Positions 46,136 through 53,341 are shown, numbered from the stretch's first letter. The stretch is DNA of 64,000 nt from Paracoccus alkanivorans (GCF_003697785.1 NZ_QOKZ01000001.1:310001-374000), one strand, 5' to 3'. Translations and numbers: made by a program. The notes: generated from the sequence alone by a model not told the origin.

Positions 46136-46417
46136 TATTCACGATGACCTTTTTCTACATGCCAAACATCTCACTGCTTGAGATATTTACGGCAGTTTAG
46201 TTGAAAAGAATCTCCGCCACATTGCTCGACAGGGTCGATCCACATCTCCGAAATCTTTAATTAACTCGCAGAAGATTCGAGGGTGAAAAAGCCTGAGTTC
46301 TCCTCCCCTGTCATCGCCAAGCATGATGAAAAATGTCCGGCTCACGGACTGCAGCACACCCAGAAAGAAGGTCGAGCTTATGATGAAGTCAGTAAAGTAT
46401 TCTAGGTACGATTACCT

Positions 46418-47239
46418 ATGCGCAACCGACTGAATTTGTTATGGTTTAATATTATCATTAAATTTCATCGACTTAAAAATGAACTCTGCAGTGCAAAATA
46501 TGAGCGCGATTACATCATCTTTTTTGATGATGACATCAGTGACGACATCCGGGTAGTTAGCCGTCCAGCACACATTTCATCATTACTTAGAGCTTCAATC
46601 TTTGCGCCAGATTTCCCTCAAATAAACAGCATGAGAACAGTCTTTTTCGATTTCACCACTTTTACCCAAGCTCCTCCGCTCCCGAACAGGACTCAATCCG
46701 AAAGAAGTTTACAGGGTTTTGCTTCATCTTCTGCGATTGAAATATCCGGAACGATCTCTCCAGTTTTGAAATTCACTGCAGATGGTTTCGAATCTGAATT
46801 TTTTAATACCATCCCTCATCATTACAGAGTTTTTGCGAAAGAATGTCTTGGCAGTTTCAGGAAACTGCCTTATCCATTTTACTTTGGAAGCAATATTCTC
46901 TGGACAATGCTGCCAGGAAAATACCCCGCATCCGGGGAGATTGTTATGTTCAGCATCAACGCAATTATAAAATTCATTGAACGAGAATTTCACGGGGAAA
47001 AAATTACCACGGCAGAAGCAACGCTGTTATGCAAGCTTATAAGCGGGCACTTGCTTGAAGACATTGCGCGCGACAGTCACAAAAGCATTTCCACACTCAG
47101 AACACAATCTCGCAGGATAAGAGAAAAAATTGAAATAAAGAGAATATCAAATTTGGATTTTTTAGTTGGATTTCGTCTTGTTTTTCTTTCCAGAAACAAA
47201 GAGAACCGATTAACCATTCTGACCGAACCGCCTGCATAG
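46418..47239 (+). CDS. LuxR-type helix-turn-helix regulator, AT-rich moron
   Basis: 273 residues. The C-terminal ~60 residues fit a GerE/LuxR HTH: ITTAEATLLCKLISGHLLED, IARDSHKSISTLRTQSRRIR, EKIEIKRISNLDFLVGFRL. The N-terminal 190 residues have no recognised domain, and no autoinducer-binding motif was seen. The coding sequence is far more AT-rich than the phage structural genes, and it runs against the direction of late transcription. Divergent from the Hint gene with a 282-bp shared region; it may control it or host genes. Confidence 0.75.
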   Translation: MRNRLNLLWFNIIIKFHRLKNELCSAKYERDYIIFFDDDISDDIRVVSRPAHISSLLRASIFAPDFPQINSMRTVFFDFTTFTQAPPLPNRTQSERSLQGFASSSAIEISGTISPVLKFTADGFESEFFNTIPHHYRVFAKECLGSFRKLPYPFYFGSNILWTMLPGKYPASGEIVMFSINAIIKFIEREFHGEKITTAEATLLCKLISGHLLEDIARDSHKSISTLRTQSRRIREKIEIKRISNLDFLVGFRLVFLSRNKENRLTILTEPPA

Positions 47240-47629
47240 CTGCGTTCAGGCGAGCTTTGCTTTTTTCCTTTTCAGGCATTCCCACACGCATGACATGTGG
47301 AGCTGTCCAGACGTCATTTAGGGTTCTGGACTGCTGCTATGATAGATGCCCGCCGGCCTGACGCTATTATTACTCTAATACCCCTCAACTGCAGCTTCTT
47401 CATCATGTTTGGTGATGACGCAGACGAGCATTCCTGCGCCTGTACAGCTACGCAATCAAACGATTCTCCTAGATTGCTCCTCGTTAGCACCGAGGCGACG
47501 GCTGCAATGTGGCACCATTGCAGCCGTCATATTCTCGATTTTTCCAATGCCAGGAGTGCCTTCATTGTGCGCCAGCTGCCAGGCAGATCAAACCTAAAGC
47601 TACGCACCAGAAAGACATCGATATCCGGA
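47240..47629. other. Convergent intergenic region with strong hairpin
   Basis: 390 bp between the ends of the LuxR-type gene and the leftward replication-region genes. Apart from the 13-bp-stem hairpin at 47497-47528 I see no gene. Confidence 0.5.
47497..47528. terminator. Perfect 13-bp stem, 6-nt loop hairpin
   Basis: GACGGCTGCAATG pairs fully with CATTGCAGCCGTC around TGGCAC. On the rightward strand a T-run (GATTTTT) follows 10 nt later, so it may end LuxR-gene transcription, or act from both sides. Confidence 0.6.
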
Positions 47630-48322
47630 TCACCGCATGCGATCCAACACATTCGCAAGAGCATCGACCAATCGCTTGACGTGTTTTCCATCCCCCGCCC
47701 ACCCATGCGCCTGCAACACCTGACGAAACGACTTCCCCTGAAGGCAGATCGCATCGACAAGGTCACGATCCCGGATATTACGCGCCGATTTTCCACCCCG
47801 TGCCGACGGTCGGACCCGGCGGACCTGCATCGCCACACCGTTGCCGATTGCCCGCCGCATCCGCCGGATCGCCTCGCCTTCGACAATGAAGGCATCCATG
47901 AAATCCCTGCCCTGCCCCGATCCGGACTCGGCCCGGCCCTCCATGCTGGCCAGTTTCATCCCGCCGGCGTCATGTCGTTCAACAAGATCGCGATAGAGCC
48001 GTGCCACGTTCACCTGCCCCTTGGTGAAGGGCGGGGTCTCGTTCCGTTTCGCCGCCTTGAGCGCCAGCGTGTCGAAGATATCCATGGCCTGCGCCGCCTT
48101 GAACCCGCGCCAGCCGGTTTCCTCAACCTTCCAGCCGCTCCTGTCCTTCGGGTCAGGCATCATGACATGCGGGGTGACGCTGCGCGCGGGCCCGCGCGCC
48201 GGAGCCACCGGGATGGCCGGGCCACAACCCTCGGCCGGAGCCGCCCGGGTCATAATCCTTTCCAGCCGGTCACGTTCCTCATGCAGCCGCACCGCACCCG
48301 CTACCGGATTGATCACTGTCAT
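47630..48322 (-). CDS. Phage protein of unknown function, replication region
   Basis: 230 residues from ATG at 48322. Positively charged; C-terminal part (SARGGKSARNIRDRDLVDAI, LQGKSFRQVLQAHGWAGDGK, HVKRLVDALANVLDRM) looks like a helix-turn-helix DNA-binding unit. Overlaps the preceding gene by 44 nt. Might be a late-gene regulator or replication factor; no family is recognised. Confidence 0.65.
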   Translation of the reverse strand: MTVINPVAGAVRLHEERDRLERIMTRAAPAEGCGPAIPVAPARGPARSVTPHVMMPDPKDRSGWKVEETGWRGFKAAQAMDIFDTLALKAAKRNETPPFTKGQVNVARLYRDLVERHDAGGMKLASMEGRAESGSGQGRDFMDAFIVEGEAIRRMRRAIGNGVAMQVRRVRPSARGGKSARNIRDRDLVDAICLQGKSFRQVLQAHGWAGDGKHVKRLVDALANVLDRMR

Positions 48323-48881
48323 GGCCTGTCCCTTCTTCCACGGCGGATTGAATAGCCTCGATCTCGGCCAGTTCGGCATGCCAGCCTTCCAGCCAGCGCC
48401 TTTCCTCGGGCGTGGCCCGCCCGGCCTCGATATTCTCACGGATCACCCGGCGCTTGTGCCGGTTGCCATCGGCCTCCTGCCTGAGCCGGGAGATGATGTA
48501 TTTGCCCGGTGGCGGACCAAGCTTCTTGGCGATCTGGAACAGCTCCACTGCCCAGCCCTCCGCCATCGCCTGACGCCCCATGGCCGATTTGATCAGGCTG
48601 CGCGCATAGGCACAGTCACGCGGCGGCGGGCATTGCAGGGTCATCGCCCAGTGCCGGATCAGGCCCTCCTCGGGCCAGATGCCCTTTACCGCGTGCCGGG
48701 CGATAAGATCTCGCATGGCGCGCAGATTGTCATCCGACATGTAGCCAAGCCAGCCGCGCAACCGGCCCAGGCTCTTGTCATGCGCCTCGGCGCTCACGCC
48801 GCGCTTGCGCGACAGGCCCGCCAAGGGCTCGAACAGCAGCGCATCAACCCGCGCCCTCGCTTCCGCCGTCACACCCGACAT
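48279..48881 (-). CDS. Phage protein of unknown function, helical
   Basis: 200 residues from the ATG at 48881, about ten bases after AGGAGG (an ATG at 48890 is too close to it). GRLRGWLGYMSDDNLRAMRD, IARHAVKGIWPEEGLIRHWA and a long basic helix (IISRLRQEADGNRHKRRVIR). Co-directional and overlapping with 47630-48322. The repeats at 48957-49035 lie just upstream. Confidence 0.65.
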   Translation of the reverse strand: MSGVTAEARARVDALLFEPLAGLSRKRGVSAEAHDKSLGRLRGWLGYMSDDNLRAMRDLIARHAVKGIWPEEGLIRHWAMTLQCPPPRDCAYARSLIKSAMGRQAMAEGWAVELFQIAKKLGPPPGKYIISRLRQEADGNRHKRRVIRENIEAGRATPEERRWLEGWHAELAEIEAIQSAVEEGTGHDSDQSGSGCGAAA

Positions 48882-48956
48882 CGCAATCATCCCTCCTTTC
48901 TCAGCCCTTCCGACTTATCCACAAGCGCGGCGATGCCAGTGTCGCGACAACGCCGC

Positions 48957-49035
48957 TGTCCCTGTCTATGTCTTTGTCCCTGTCTCTATCGAACGAGACA
49001 GTCTTGAAGTGTCTTCGGACTGTCTCAGACTGTCT
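48957..49035. repeat. TGTC hexamer array and GACTGTCT repeats
   Basis: Five TGTC copies at exact 6-bp spacing (48957, 48963, 48969, 48975, 48981) are followed by AGACAGTC (48996-49003) and two direct copies of its complement GACTGTCT (49018-49025 and 49028-49035). Lies in a 186-bp gap in the replication region; iteron-like. Confidence 0.7.
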
Positions 49036-49067
49036 TTCGGACAATGTCGGGACAGTTCGGATATATC

Positions 49068-49694
49068 TCAGCCGCGCGCTCGATTTCGCGTCATGGTCAG
49101 GTCCAGCATATGATCGGACCACCGGGCGATACCGCGCTCGATCCAGCTTGCTGACCTATATTCACAGCCTTCTTTCACCAACCATTCATCAATCCAGCGA
49201 ACTGCAGCATCGTTCTGTGCCAATTCCGCCTGGTAGCCTGCGAGCGACGATCGCAGGCGCAGCAGACGTTTCGCGGCACTGGCCGCGTCGCTCCGCGCCC
49301 GGTGATCCTCTTTGCGCGAGATCGCCTCGGTCAGCGATCGCAGCACCATCGGATGCATGAGCCGGACCTCATCGCCGCATCTGACCCGTCGCCATTTATG
49401 TAGCGGACCGAACTCCAGCCGGCAGAGCTGCGAGAAATGATCGCGATCGATGAACAGCATCTTCGCCAGGACCGCGTGATCGGTCGGCAGCGTGCCCACC
49501 GGTGACTGGTCATAGCTGATATTGATCAGGTCGAAATACAGCGCCCGGCATTCAGCCGTGCCTTTCAGGCGCATATCGCAGTTCAGCCAGCGCCGGCGCT
49601 CCCAAGCCATGAAGTAATGGCCATCCAGGCGCACCTCGGCGGTCAGCGGATATTCGTCCAGATCATCGACAGCGGCGAGATGTACCTGCGTCAT
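49068..49694 (-). CDS. Replication-region protein, DUF1376-like
   Basis: 208 residues. YFMAWERRRWLNCDMRLKGT, FDLINISYDQSPVGTLPTDH and LFIDRDHFSQLCRLEFGPLH resemble the winged-helix start of DUF1376/YdaU phage replisome proteins (entry of tandem loading steps). A long basic helix (RKEDHRARSDAASAAKRLLR) follows. Located at the head of the leftward early operon beyond the toxin-antitoxin genes; likely initiates phage replication (inference). Confidence 0.6.
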   Translation of the reverse strand: MTQVHLAAVDDLDEYPLTAEVRLDGHYFMAWERRRWLNCDMRLKGTAECRALYFDLINISYDQSPVGTLPTDHAVLAKMLFIDRDHFSQLCRLEFGPLHKWRRVRCGDEVRLMHPMVLRSLTEAISRKEDHRARSDAASAAKRLLRLRSSLAGYQAELAQNDAAVRWIDEWLVKEGCEYRSASWIERGIARWSDHMLDLTMTRNRARG

Positions 49695-49722
49695 GTCGCC
49701 GCCTTTACTCGCCGTTCACAGA

Positions 49723-49744
49723 AATAAAAGAAGTTACTTTTATT
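49723..49744. promoter_or_regulatory. Inverted repeat 1 upstream of brnTA
   Basis: AATAAAAG/CTTTTATT with 6-nt spacer; its right half ACTTTTATTC nearly matches that of the second repeat. Candidate operator for BrnA autoregulation. Confidence 0.55.
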
Positions 49745-49755
49745 CTTGAAGCGAC

Positions 49756-49779
49756 GAATTAAAGTCACTACTTTAATTC
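49756..49779. promoter_or_regulatory. Inverted repeat 2 upstream of brnTA
   Basis: GAATTAAAGT/ACTTTAATTC, perfect 10-bp arms, 4-nt spacer, 26 nt before the brnT start. Confidence 0.65.
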
Positions 49780-49804
49780 TGCGAAAAGAGGATGTGACCC
49801 ATCG

Positions 49805-50083
49805 ATGCGATATGCGTGGGATGACGAGAAAAACACTGCGAACCGCCAGAAACACGGCATCGACTTCAACGAAATGGCCGGTTTTGACTGGGACTTTGCC
49901 GCGCTTCTGGAGACGCAGACCATTGACTTCGAAGAGCGGGAACTTTGGGCCGGCCCCATCGGAAACAGGCTCTTTGCTGTTGTCGTAACCGAACGCCATG
50001 GCGCCGTGCTGCGGATCATCTCGCTGCGCCGCGCCACCAATACCGAAATTAACCTTTGGAGAAAGGAGTTCAGCCATGGGTAA
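49805..50083 (+). CDS. brnT: BrnT-family ribonuclease toxin
   Basis: 92 residues. RYAWDDEKNTANRQKHGIDF is the BrnT opening (W-D-x-x-K-x2-x-N-x2-K-H-G), and VVVTERHGAVLRIISLRRAT follows with the RISxRxAT signature. BrnT is a RelE-fold RNase that stops growth when free. Overlaps brnA by 8 nt. Runs against neighbouring phage transcription, as toxin-antitoxin morons often do. Confidence 0.93.
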   Translation: MRYAWDDEKNTANRQKHGIDFNEMAGFDWDFAALLETQTIDFEERELWAGPIGNRLFAVVVTERHGAVLRIISLRRATNTEINLWRKEFSHG

Positions 50084-50336
50084 GAAAGCACCACTGATCA
50101 TTCCGGACAACACCCCCGAAGAGGACGAGGAAATCCGTCGGGCAATTGCCGACGATCCCGACACCTGGGAGGCGTCGCCTGATGCGAAGGTTATCCGGCG
50201 TGGCCGCCCTGCAGGGTCGAACAAGTCGCAGGTCACTGTTAAGCTGGACAATGACGTCCTCGAACATTTGCGCGCAGGCGGCCGCGGCTGGCAAACCCGC
50301 ATGAATGCCGCATTGCGCGAGGCATTGGGGCTGTAG
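50076..50336 (+). CDS. brnA: BrnA-family antitoxin
   Basis: 86 residues from ATG at 50076 (AAAGGAG eight bases upstream). DNTPEEDEEIRRAIADDPDT is the acidic toxin-binding part; KSQVTVKLDNDVLEHLRAGG and GWQTRMNAALREALGL form the ribbon-helix-helix DNA-binding domain. Neutralises BrnT and should repress the operon at the inverted repeats upstream. Confidence 0.93.
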   Translation: MGKKAPLIIPDNTPEEDEEIRRAIADDPDTWEASPDAKVIRRGRPAGSNKSQVTVKLDNDVLEHLRAGGRGWQTRMNAALREALGL

Positions 50337-50349
50337 TCGGCGCTTACAC

Positions 50350-50631
50350 TCATGCCGCGATCCTCTTGCGGATCAGGGTCGCGCGATGATCGCCCTCTGC
50401 CACGGCCTGCCGGAACTTCATCAGTACCTGATCGGCATCAATGCCGGCCGCCGCACAGACCAGCCGGAAATCCCGGCTGCCGAACCAGTTGCGTGCATGC
50501 GCAATATCCCATGGCCGCGCACTGACCGACGGATGCAGGGCATCCTCCCATGCGGTCGAGAGCACGTTGCACCACAGCGCCCGGCAGCTATCCGTCTCGA
50601 TATGCGGATATCCGTGATCGGATCTCATCAT
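50350..50631 (-). CDS. Small phage protein, early left operon
   Basis: 93 residues (MMRSDHGYPHIETDSCRALW, WEDALHPSVSARPWDIAHAR, NWFGSRDFRLVCAAAGIDAD). The C-terminal half could be a short helical DNA-binding fold. ATG overlaps the stop of the 46-residue frame (ATGA). Function unknown; it is regularly placed near Cro-like genes in related phages as far as architecture goes. Confidence 0.65.
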   Translation of the reverse strand: MMRSDHGYPHIETDSCRALWCNVLSTAWEDALHPSVSARPWDIAHARNWFGSRDFRLVCAAAGIDADQVLMKFRQAVAEGDHRATLIRKRIAA

Positions 50632-50768
50632 TCTCTCTCATCCCAATCGAACCCGCCGCGCCGGAAGAATTTTTCCGCCGTCGACTTGAACCGGTGATGC
50701 AGGTTGAGGGCGCGGACAGACCGCGCCCTGTAGAACCGGTAAAGCAGATAATTGAGAAGCTTGCTCAT
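50628..50768 (-). CDS. 46-residue basic phage peptide
   Basis: ATG at 50768 overlaps the stop of the HTH gene upstream and its TGA overlaps the start downstream (both ATGA). Sequence MSKLLNYLLYRFYRARSVRA then HHRFKSTAEKFFRRGGFDWD: amphipathic and basic. Double coupling argues that it is translated. Function unknown. Confidence 0.65.
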   Translation of the reverse strand: MSKLLNYLLYRFYRARSVRALNLHHRFKSTAEKFFRRGGFDWDERE

Positions 50769-51079
50769 CTCCGCCCCTCGATCTTGCCAAAGACGATTTC
50801 GGCGCCGGCGATGGCGAGAACGGCCATGACGTAGCGCAGCGAAGCGTCATGTTCTTCGCGAAGCCAGTTCTTCACCTGGCGTTGCGATACATCGAGGACG
50901 CCAGCCGCCTTGACGGTGAGATCATGCTCGGATGGTGACGGAAACGCGCGCCAAAGCATGTTGCGAAACCACCTTCGTGGATTTTCGGCAGGATTTTTCA
51001 TCGGAAAGTCTCCATGTTTCACTTGCGATGATGAAACTGGAGATGGATCGGCAAACGGGGACGCGGCGTGTTTGGTCAT
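50765..51079 (-). CDS. Phage helix-turn-helix protein (CII-like position)
   Basis: 104 residues from ATG at 51079, with GAGG seven bases upstream. The C-terminal half reads LTVKAAGVLDVSQRQVKNWL and REEHDASLRYVMAVLAIAGA, a helix-turn-helix that would bind DNA. It overlaps the Cro-like gene by 4 nt, so it is the second gene of the leftward early operon, where a CII-type or secondary regulator is expected. Confidence 0.7.
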   Translation of the reverse strand: MTKHAASPFADPSPVSSSQVKHGDFPMKNPAENPRRWFRNMLWRAFPSPSEHDLTVKAAGVLDVSQRQVKNWLREEHDASLRYVMAVLAIAGAEIVFGKIEGRR

Positions 51080-51333
51080 GCGGCGTCCTCGGAGGTTTTG
51101 GGAGGCGAAATCTCGAAATCGGGGAAAAAATGCTCGGGGGACAGAGGTATGCCGCGTTCGCGCGCTGCAGACATGATCATCTGCTGGCAGTCCGCTGGGA
51201 TAAGCCCCCCAGTCCCACCTCGATCCTTCGGGTACGTCCAACGACGTACGCGAATCTCGCTTCGACCGGTCATGCCAGATACGGCAGCGAAGCCACCGCA
51301 AAGTTTGATTATGGAGTGAGCAGGTTCCAACAT
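51076..51333 (-). CDS. Cro-like phage regulator
   Basis: 85 residues from ATG at 51333. LEPAHSIIKLCGGFAAVSGM and TGRSEIRVRRWTYPKDRGGT followed by GLIPADCQQMIMSAARERGI are typical of short Cro/YdaS-type proteins that start a leftward early operon. The operator at 51346-51358 lies 13 nt upstream, between it and the divergent repressor. Mutual repression with the XRE repressor would form the lysis-lysogeny switch (inference). Confidence 0.85.
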   Translation of the reverse strand: MLEPAHSIIKLCGGFAAVSGMTGRSEIRVRRWTYPKDRGGTGGLIPADCQQMIMSAARERGIPLSPEHFFPDFEISPPKTSEDAA

Positions 51334-51345
51334 GACTCTAAAAGA

Positions 51346-51358
51346 TGCGATAATCGCA
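51346..51358. promoter_or_regulatory. Operator TGCGATAATCGCA, copy 1
   Basis: 13-bp palindrome, identical to 51977-51989 and 52012-52024. Lies five bases downstream of a leftward -35 TTGACA. Confidence 0.85.
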
Positions 51359-51363
51359 CTAAT

Positions 51364-51369
51364 TGTCAA
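51364..51369 (-). promoter_or_regulatory. -35 box of the cro promoter
   Basis: Consensus TTGACA on the leftward strand; the operator occupies the spacer. No good -10 was recognised at 17 nt (ATCTTT). Confidence 0.5.
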
Positions 51370-51430
51370 GTCAGATTGTTTCGATTTTCATCGATATACA
51401 GTGATTGCGAAATCCGCAACAAACGCATGT

Positions 51431-51787
51431 ATGGAGAACATTGACCGCCATTGGATCAAAGTACGGCTGGCACGTATGGGGCGCGGCGCACAGGCGCGCC
51501 TTGCGGACCACCTCGGCATCGACCCGAACAAGATGTCAAAAATCATGAGCGGCACCAGGGAAATTCAGCAAGATGAAATTCCAAAAGTGCTATCATTCTT
51601 CAATGCGCGGATCGTGACACACGACAATCTGGACCAGGATTTGGAGACGCTTCTTCGCGGGGCGAGCAAGTTGAATAGTGACGGAAAACGGCTTTTACAA
51701 AGGCAACTGAATGAACTTCTGGAGACCCCATCTCTTGTTCAGCCATCAGAAAGCAGTTCGCGAGACAAGCAATCTGATTCGGACTAA
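51431..51787 (+). CDS. XRE-family phage repressor
   Basis: 118 residues from ATG at 51431. Helix-turn-helix near 10-50: IKVRLARMGRGAQARLADHL then GIDPNKMSKIMSGTREIQQD. No peptidase S24-type C-terminal domain, so it probably is not RecA-cleaved in the LexA/CI manner; a polar coil (NSDGKRLLQRQLNELLET) may dimerise. Flanked by operators on both sides, it should keep the prophage silent. Confidence 0.85.
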   Translation: MENIDRHWIKVRLARMGRGAQARLADHLGIDPNKMSKIMSGTREIQQDEIPKVLSFFNARIVTHDNLDQDLETLLRGASKLNSDGKRLLQRQLNELLETPSLVQPSESSSRDKQSDSD

Positions 51788-51976
51788 GACTCAGGATAGC
51801 TCGCTCAACTTCTGCGGCTAAGCGTCGGGATTTTTCCGGCAAATCTCCCGTCATGCGCCCCTCACTCTATAGAACATAACAAGAACATTAGGCAACTATT
51901 CGCCGATAGCGCAACCCTATGAGTGCGGAATCTGCAACTATCGGCGCTGCCATTTCATGGCATGATGCACATTGAA

Positions 51977-51989
51977 TGCGATAATCGCA
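51977..51989. promoter_or_regulatory. Operator TGCGATAATCGCA, copy 2
   Basis: Perfect copy of the 13-bp palindrome, 35 bp from copy 3, in the gap before the rightward early operon. Confidence 0.85.
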
Positions 51990-51999
51990 TTATTTCTTC

Positions 52000-52028
52000 T
52001 TGACCTTTAATTGCGATAATCGCACATT
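52000..52028 (+). promoter_or_regulatory. Candidate rightward early promoter with operator in its spacer
   Basis: -35 TTGACC at 52000-52005, then operator copy 3 (52012-52024) in the spacer; the -10 is weak (CACATT). Same layout as the leftward promoter. Confidence 0.55.
52012..52024. promoter_or_regulatory. Operator TGCGATAATCGCA, copy 3
   Basis: Third perfect copy, 37 nt upstream of the first rightward early gene. Confidence 0.85.
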
Positions 52029-52060
52029 TAGCTTCATCGTAACCCGATGGGGCCATTGTC

Positions 52061-52339
52061 ATGTCATTCTCTCCTATTGACACCCTTGCCCGGACCGAGC
52101 CTGTCAACACGCCGGCAAGGCGCGGCACGCTCATTGTCCGGTATCGCGACGGTGAACCTGAATGCTTTCCGGGGGTAGCATTCGCCGCTGCCAATCGGGT
52201 CTTCGATGAAGTTCATGACGCCGGGAGTTTCACCGGCTCTCTCCGTGTTACAGCAGATGGCGGCCTCGGTTTTGTGATCAACCTGTCCGAGGTCGCCAGT
52301 CTGAGCTTCCGCCTCGATGACGCGGAGGATCAGCCATGA
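52061..52339 (+). CDS. First gene of the rightward early operon, unknown function
   Basis: 92 residues, MSFSPIDTLARTEPVNTPAR, with RGTLIVRYRDGEPECFPGVA and a beta-rich end (LGFVINLSEVASLSFRLDDA). Soluble, no known family. Under the operator pair 52 bases and more upstream, so expected to be repressed in the lysogen. Confidence 0.65.
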   Translation: MSFSPIDTLARTEPVNTPARRGTLIVRYRDGEPECFPGVAFAAANRVFDEVHDAGSFTGSLRVTADGGLGFVINLSEVASLSFRLDDAEDQP

Positions 52340-52470
52340 TCCTCGAATTGATCGCCCTCCGCGCCGCCCAAGCCGTTCTGTTCATCATGTTCCTACTCAC
52401 GGCCCCGACCTTCATGGCGTTGCTGATCCGGTGGGGCGGCATGGCGCTGCGCCAGGCGATGGGCTGGTGA
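52336..52470 (+). CDS. 44-residue membrane peptide
   Basis: ATG overlaps the preceding stop (ATGA). MILELIALRAAQAVLFIMFL then LTAPTFMALLIRWGG: one or two hydrophobic helices and a basic end. Translational coupling supports it. May affect the membrane during lytic growth or block superinfection; unproven. Confidence 0.6.
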   Translation: MILELIALRAAQAVLFIMFLLTAPTFMALLIRWGGMALRQAMGW

Positions 52471-52490
52471 CGATGAGCGCGCAATTCATC

Positions 52491-53003
52491 TCAGATGCGA
52501 TTGAATTTGCCGCCGTACAGAGACCGTCCAGCCTTATTGTGGGCGCGCTTTCGCAGGCGCTCGATAATCGGCGGCTCCGCACCGTAAAGTGCGGTCATGC
52601 AGGCCTCGACTTCTTTCGCACTCTTCCCTCGTTGAAAATCGGCCATGAGGTCGTAATAGCGCTGCCGCAGAACCGCGTGATCTCGCGCAACCTTGCCAAA
52701 GTCCCAAACCAGCTGCAGCGATCCGATAAGCGCCACGGCAAGGCCCATCCAAAGCGCCCAATTTGGATGCCTGGCTCCAATGGCCGCTGCCGCGCCAGAA
52801 CCGAGAAGCAGGTTCAGCATCGTCAAAAGACGGTGCCACCGCATCAGCGTGGTTTCGGCCATATCGTGATACAGCGCCGAAAACAGCAGTTTGAATGTAG
52901 GGTCTACTTTTGGGGCGGTTGGATAATTGGTGGTTGGCCCTTGGTGCCCCCGCCCGGGTTCGGTTTCGAGCCGGGACTGCTCGGCTTCGGTGCGCTCGCC
53001 CAT
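52491..53003 (-). CDS. Two-helix SLATT-like membrane protein
   Basis: 170 residues from ATG at 53003, chosen for GGGAG seven bases upstream; longer readings start in repeat-rich non-coding DNA. A cytoplasmic N-terminus (PTFKLLFSALYHDMAETTLM) precedes two helices (LTMLNLLLGSGAAAAIGA and ALWMGLAVALIGSLQLVWD), then a helical tail (VLRQRYYDLMADFQRGKSAK) with EVEACMTALYGAEPPIIERL. This layout recalls SLATT-domain proteins. It is transcribed leftward from inside the rightward early operon, so it has its own promoter and may be expressed in the lysogen. Confidence 0.7.
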   Translation of the reverse strand: MGERTEAEQSRLETEPGRGHQGPTTNYPTAPKVDPTFKLLFSALYHDMAETTLMRWHRLLTMLNLLLGSGAAAAIGARHPNWALWMGLAVALIGSLQLVWDFGKVARDHAVLRQRYYDLMADFQRGKSAKEVEACMTALYGAEPPIIERLRKRAHNKAGRSLYGGKFNRI

Positions 53004-53341
53004 CTGATCACTCCCATTCAAATCGTCTCCTTGTGCGTGTTCCATAAGGTGATGAAGGCACCGGGAAGTGCGGGTAACACTTTCCGGTGCTGCCAATATA
53101 CCTTGCCCCACACGTTTGGTGAAGCACGACATCTTGTATTTCGGATCCGCGCCCGTGGTGGGCGCGGCGCCGGGGCGGCAGCCAATTTTTCTGAAAGGCT
53201 GTTCCTTTCCACGGACACTTTGAAGCCATTCCGGCCGATTTTCCCCGCGCAGCCTCCCGCATGTCAGATCGCGGCGCTCGGGCAACTGGCGGCTCTGCCG
53301 TGCATCCGCCGCATTTCTTCTTTAGTCTGAAAGGATTGCCC
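53004..53341. other. Promoter-type gap with inverted repeat
   Basis: 338 bp without a supported gene, between the SLATT-like gene and the next rightward gene. Contains an inverted repeat, 11 of 12 bases (CACCGGGAAGTG/CACTTTCCGGTG, 53059-53089, 7-nt loop). Confidence 0.5.

Noticed and set aside
47297..48355. 352-codon rightward frame over the replication region
   Set aside because: Crosses the hairpin and two leftward genes with RBS support; composition is shadow-like.
48901..49122. Leftward frame with an RD-rich stretch (DRDRDKDIDRD)
   Set aside because: The pattern is a translation of the TGTC hexamer array; no RBS and no other support.
50932..51444. Rightward frame covering the Cro-like gene and the operator
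   Set aside because: Would bury the immunity promoter region; the leftward Cro-like protein has family motifs.
51600..51854. 84-codon leftward frame antisense to the repressor
   Set aside because: Overlaps the XRE repressor C-terminus with no RBS or homology-like features.
51955..52194. 79-codon leftward frame over operators 2 and 3
   Set aside because: Spans the operators and the start of the 52061 gene; sequence is not protein-like.
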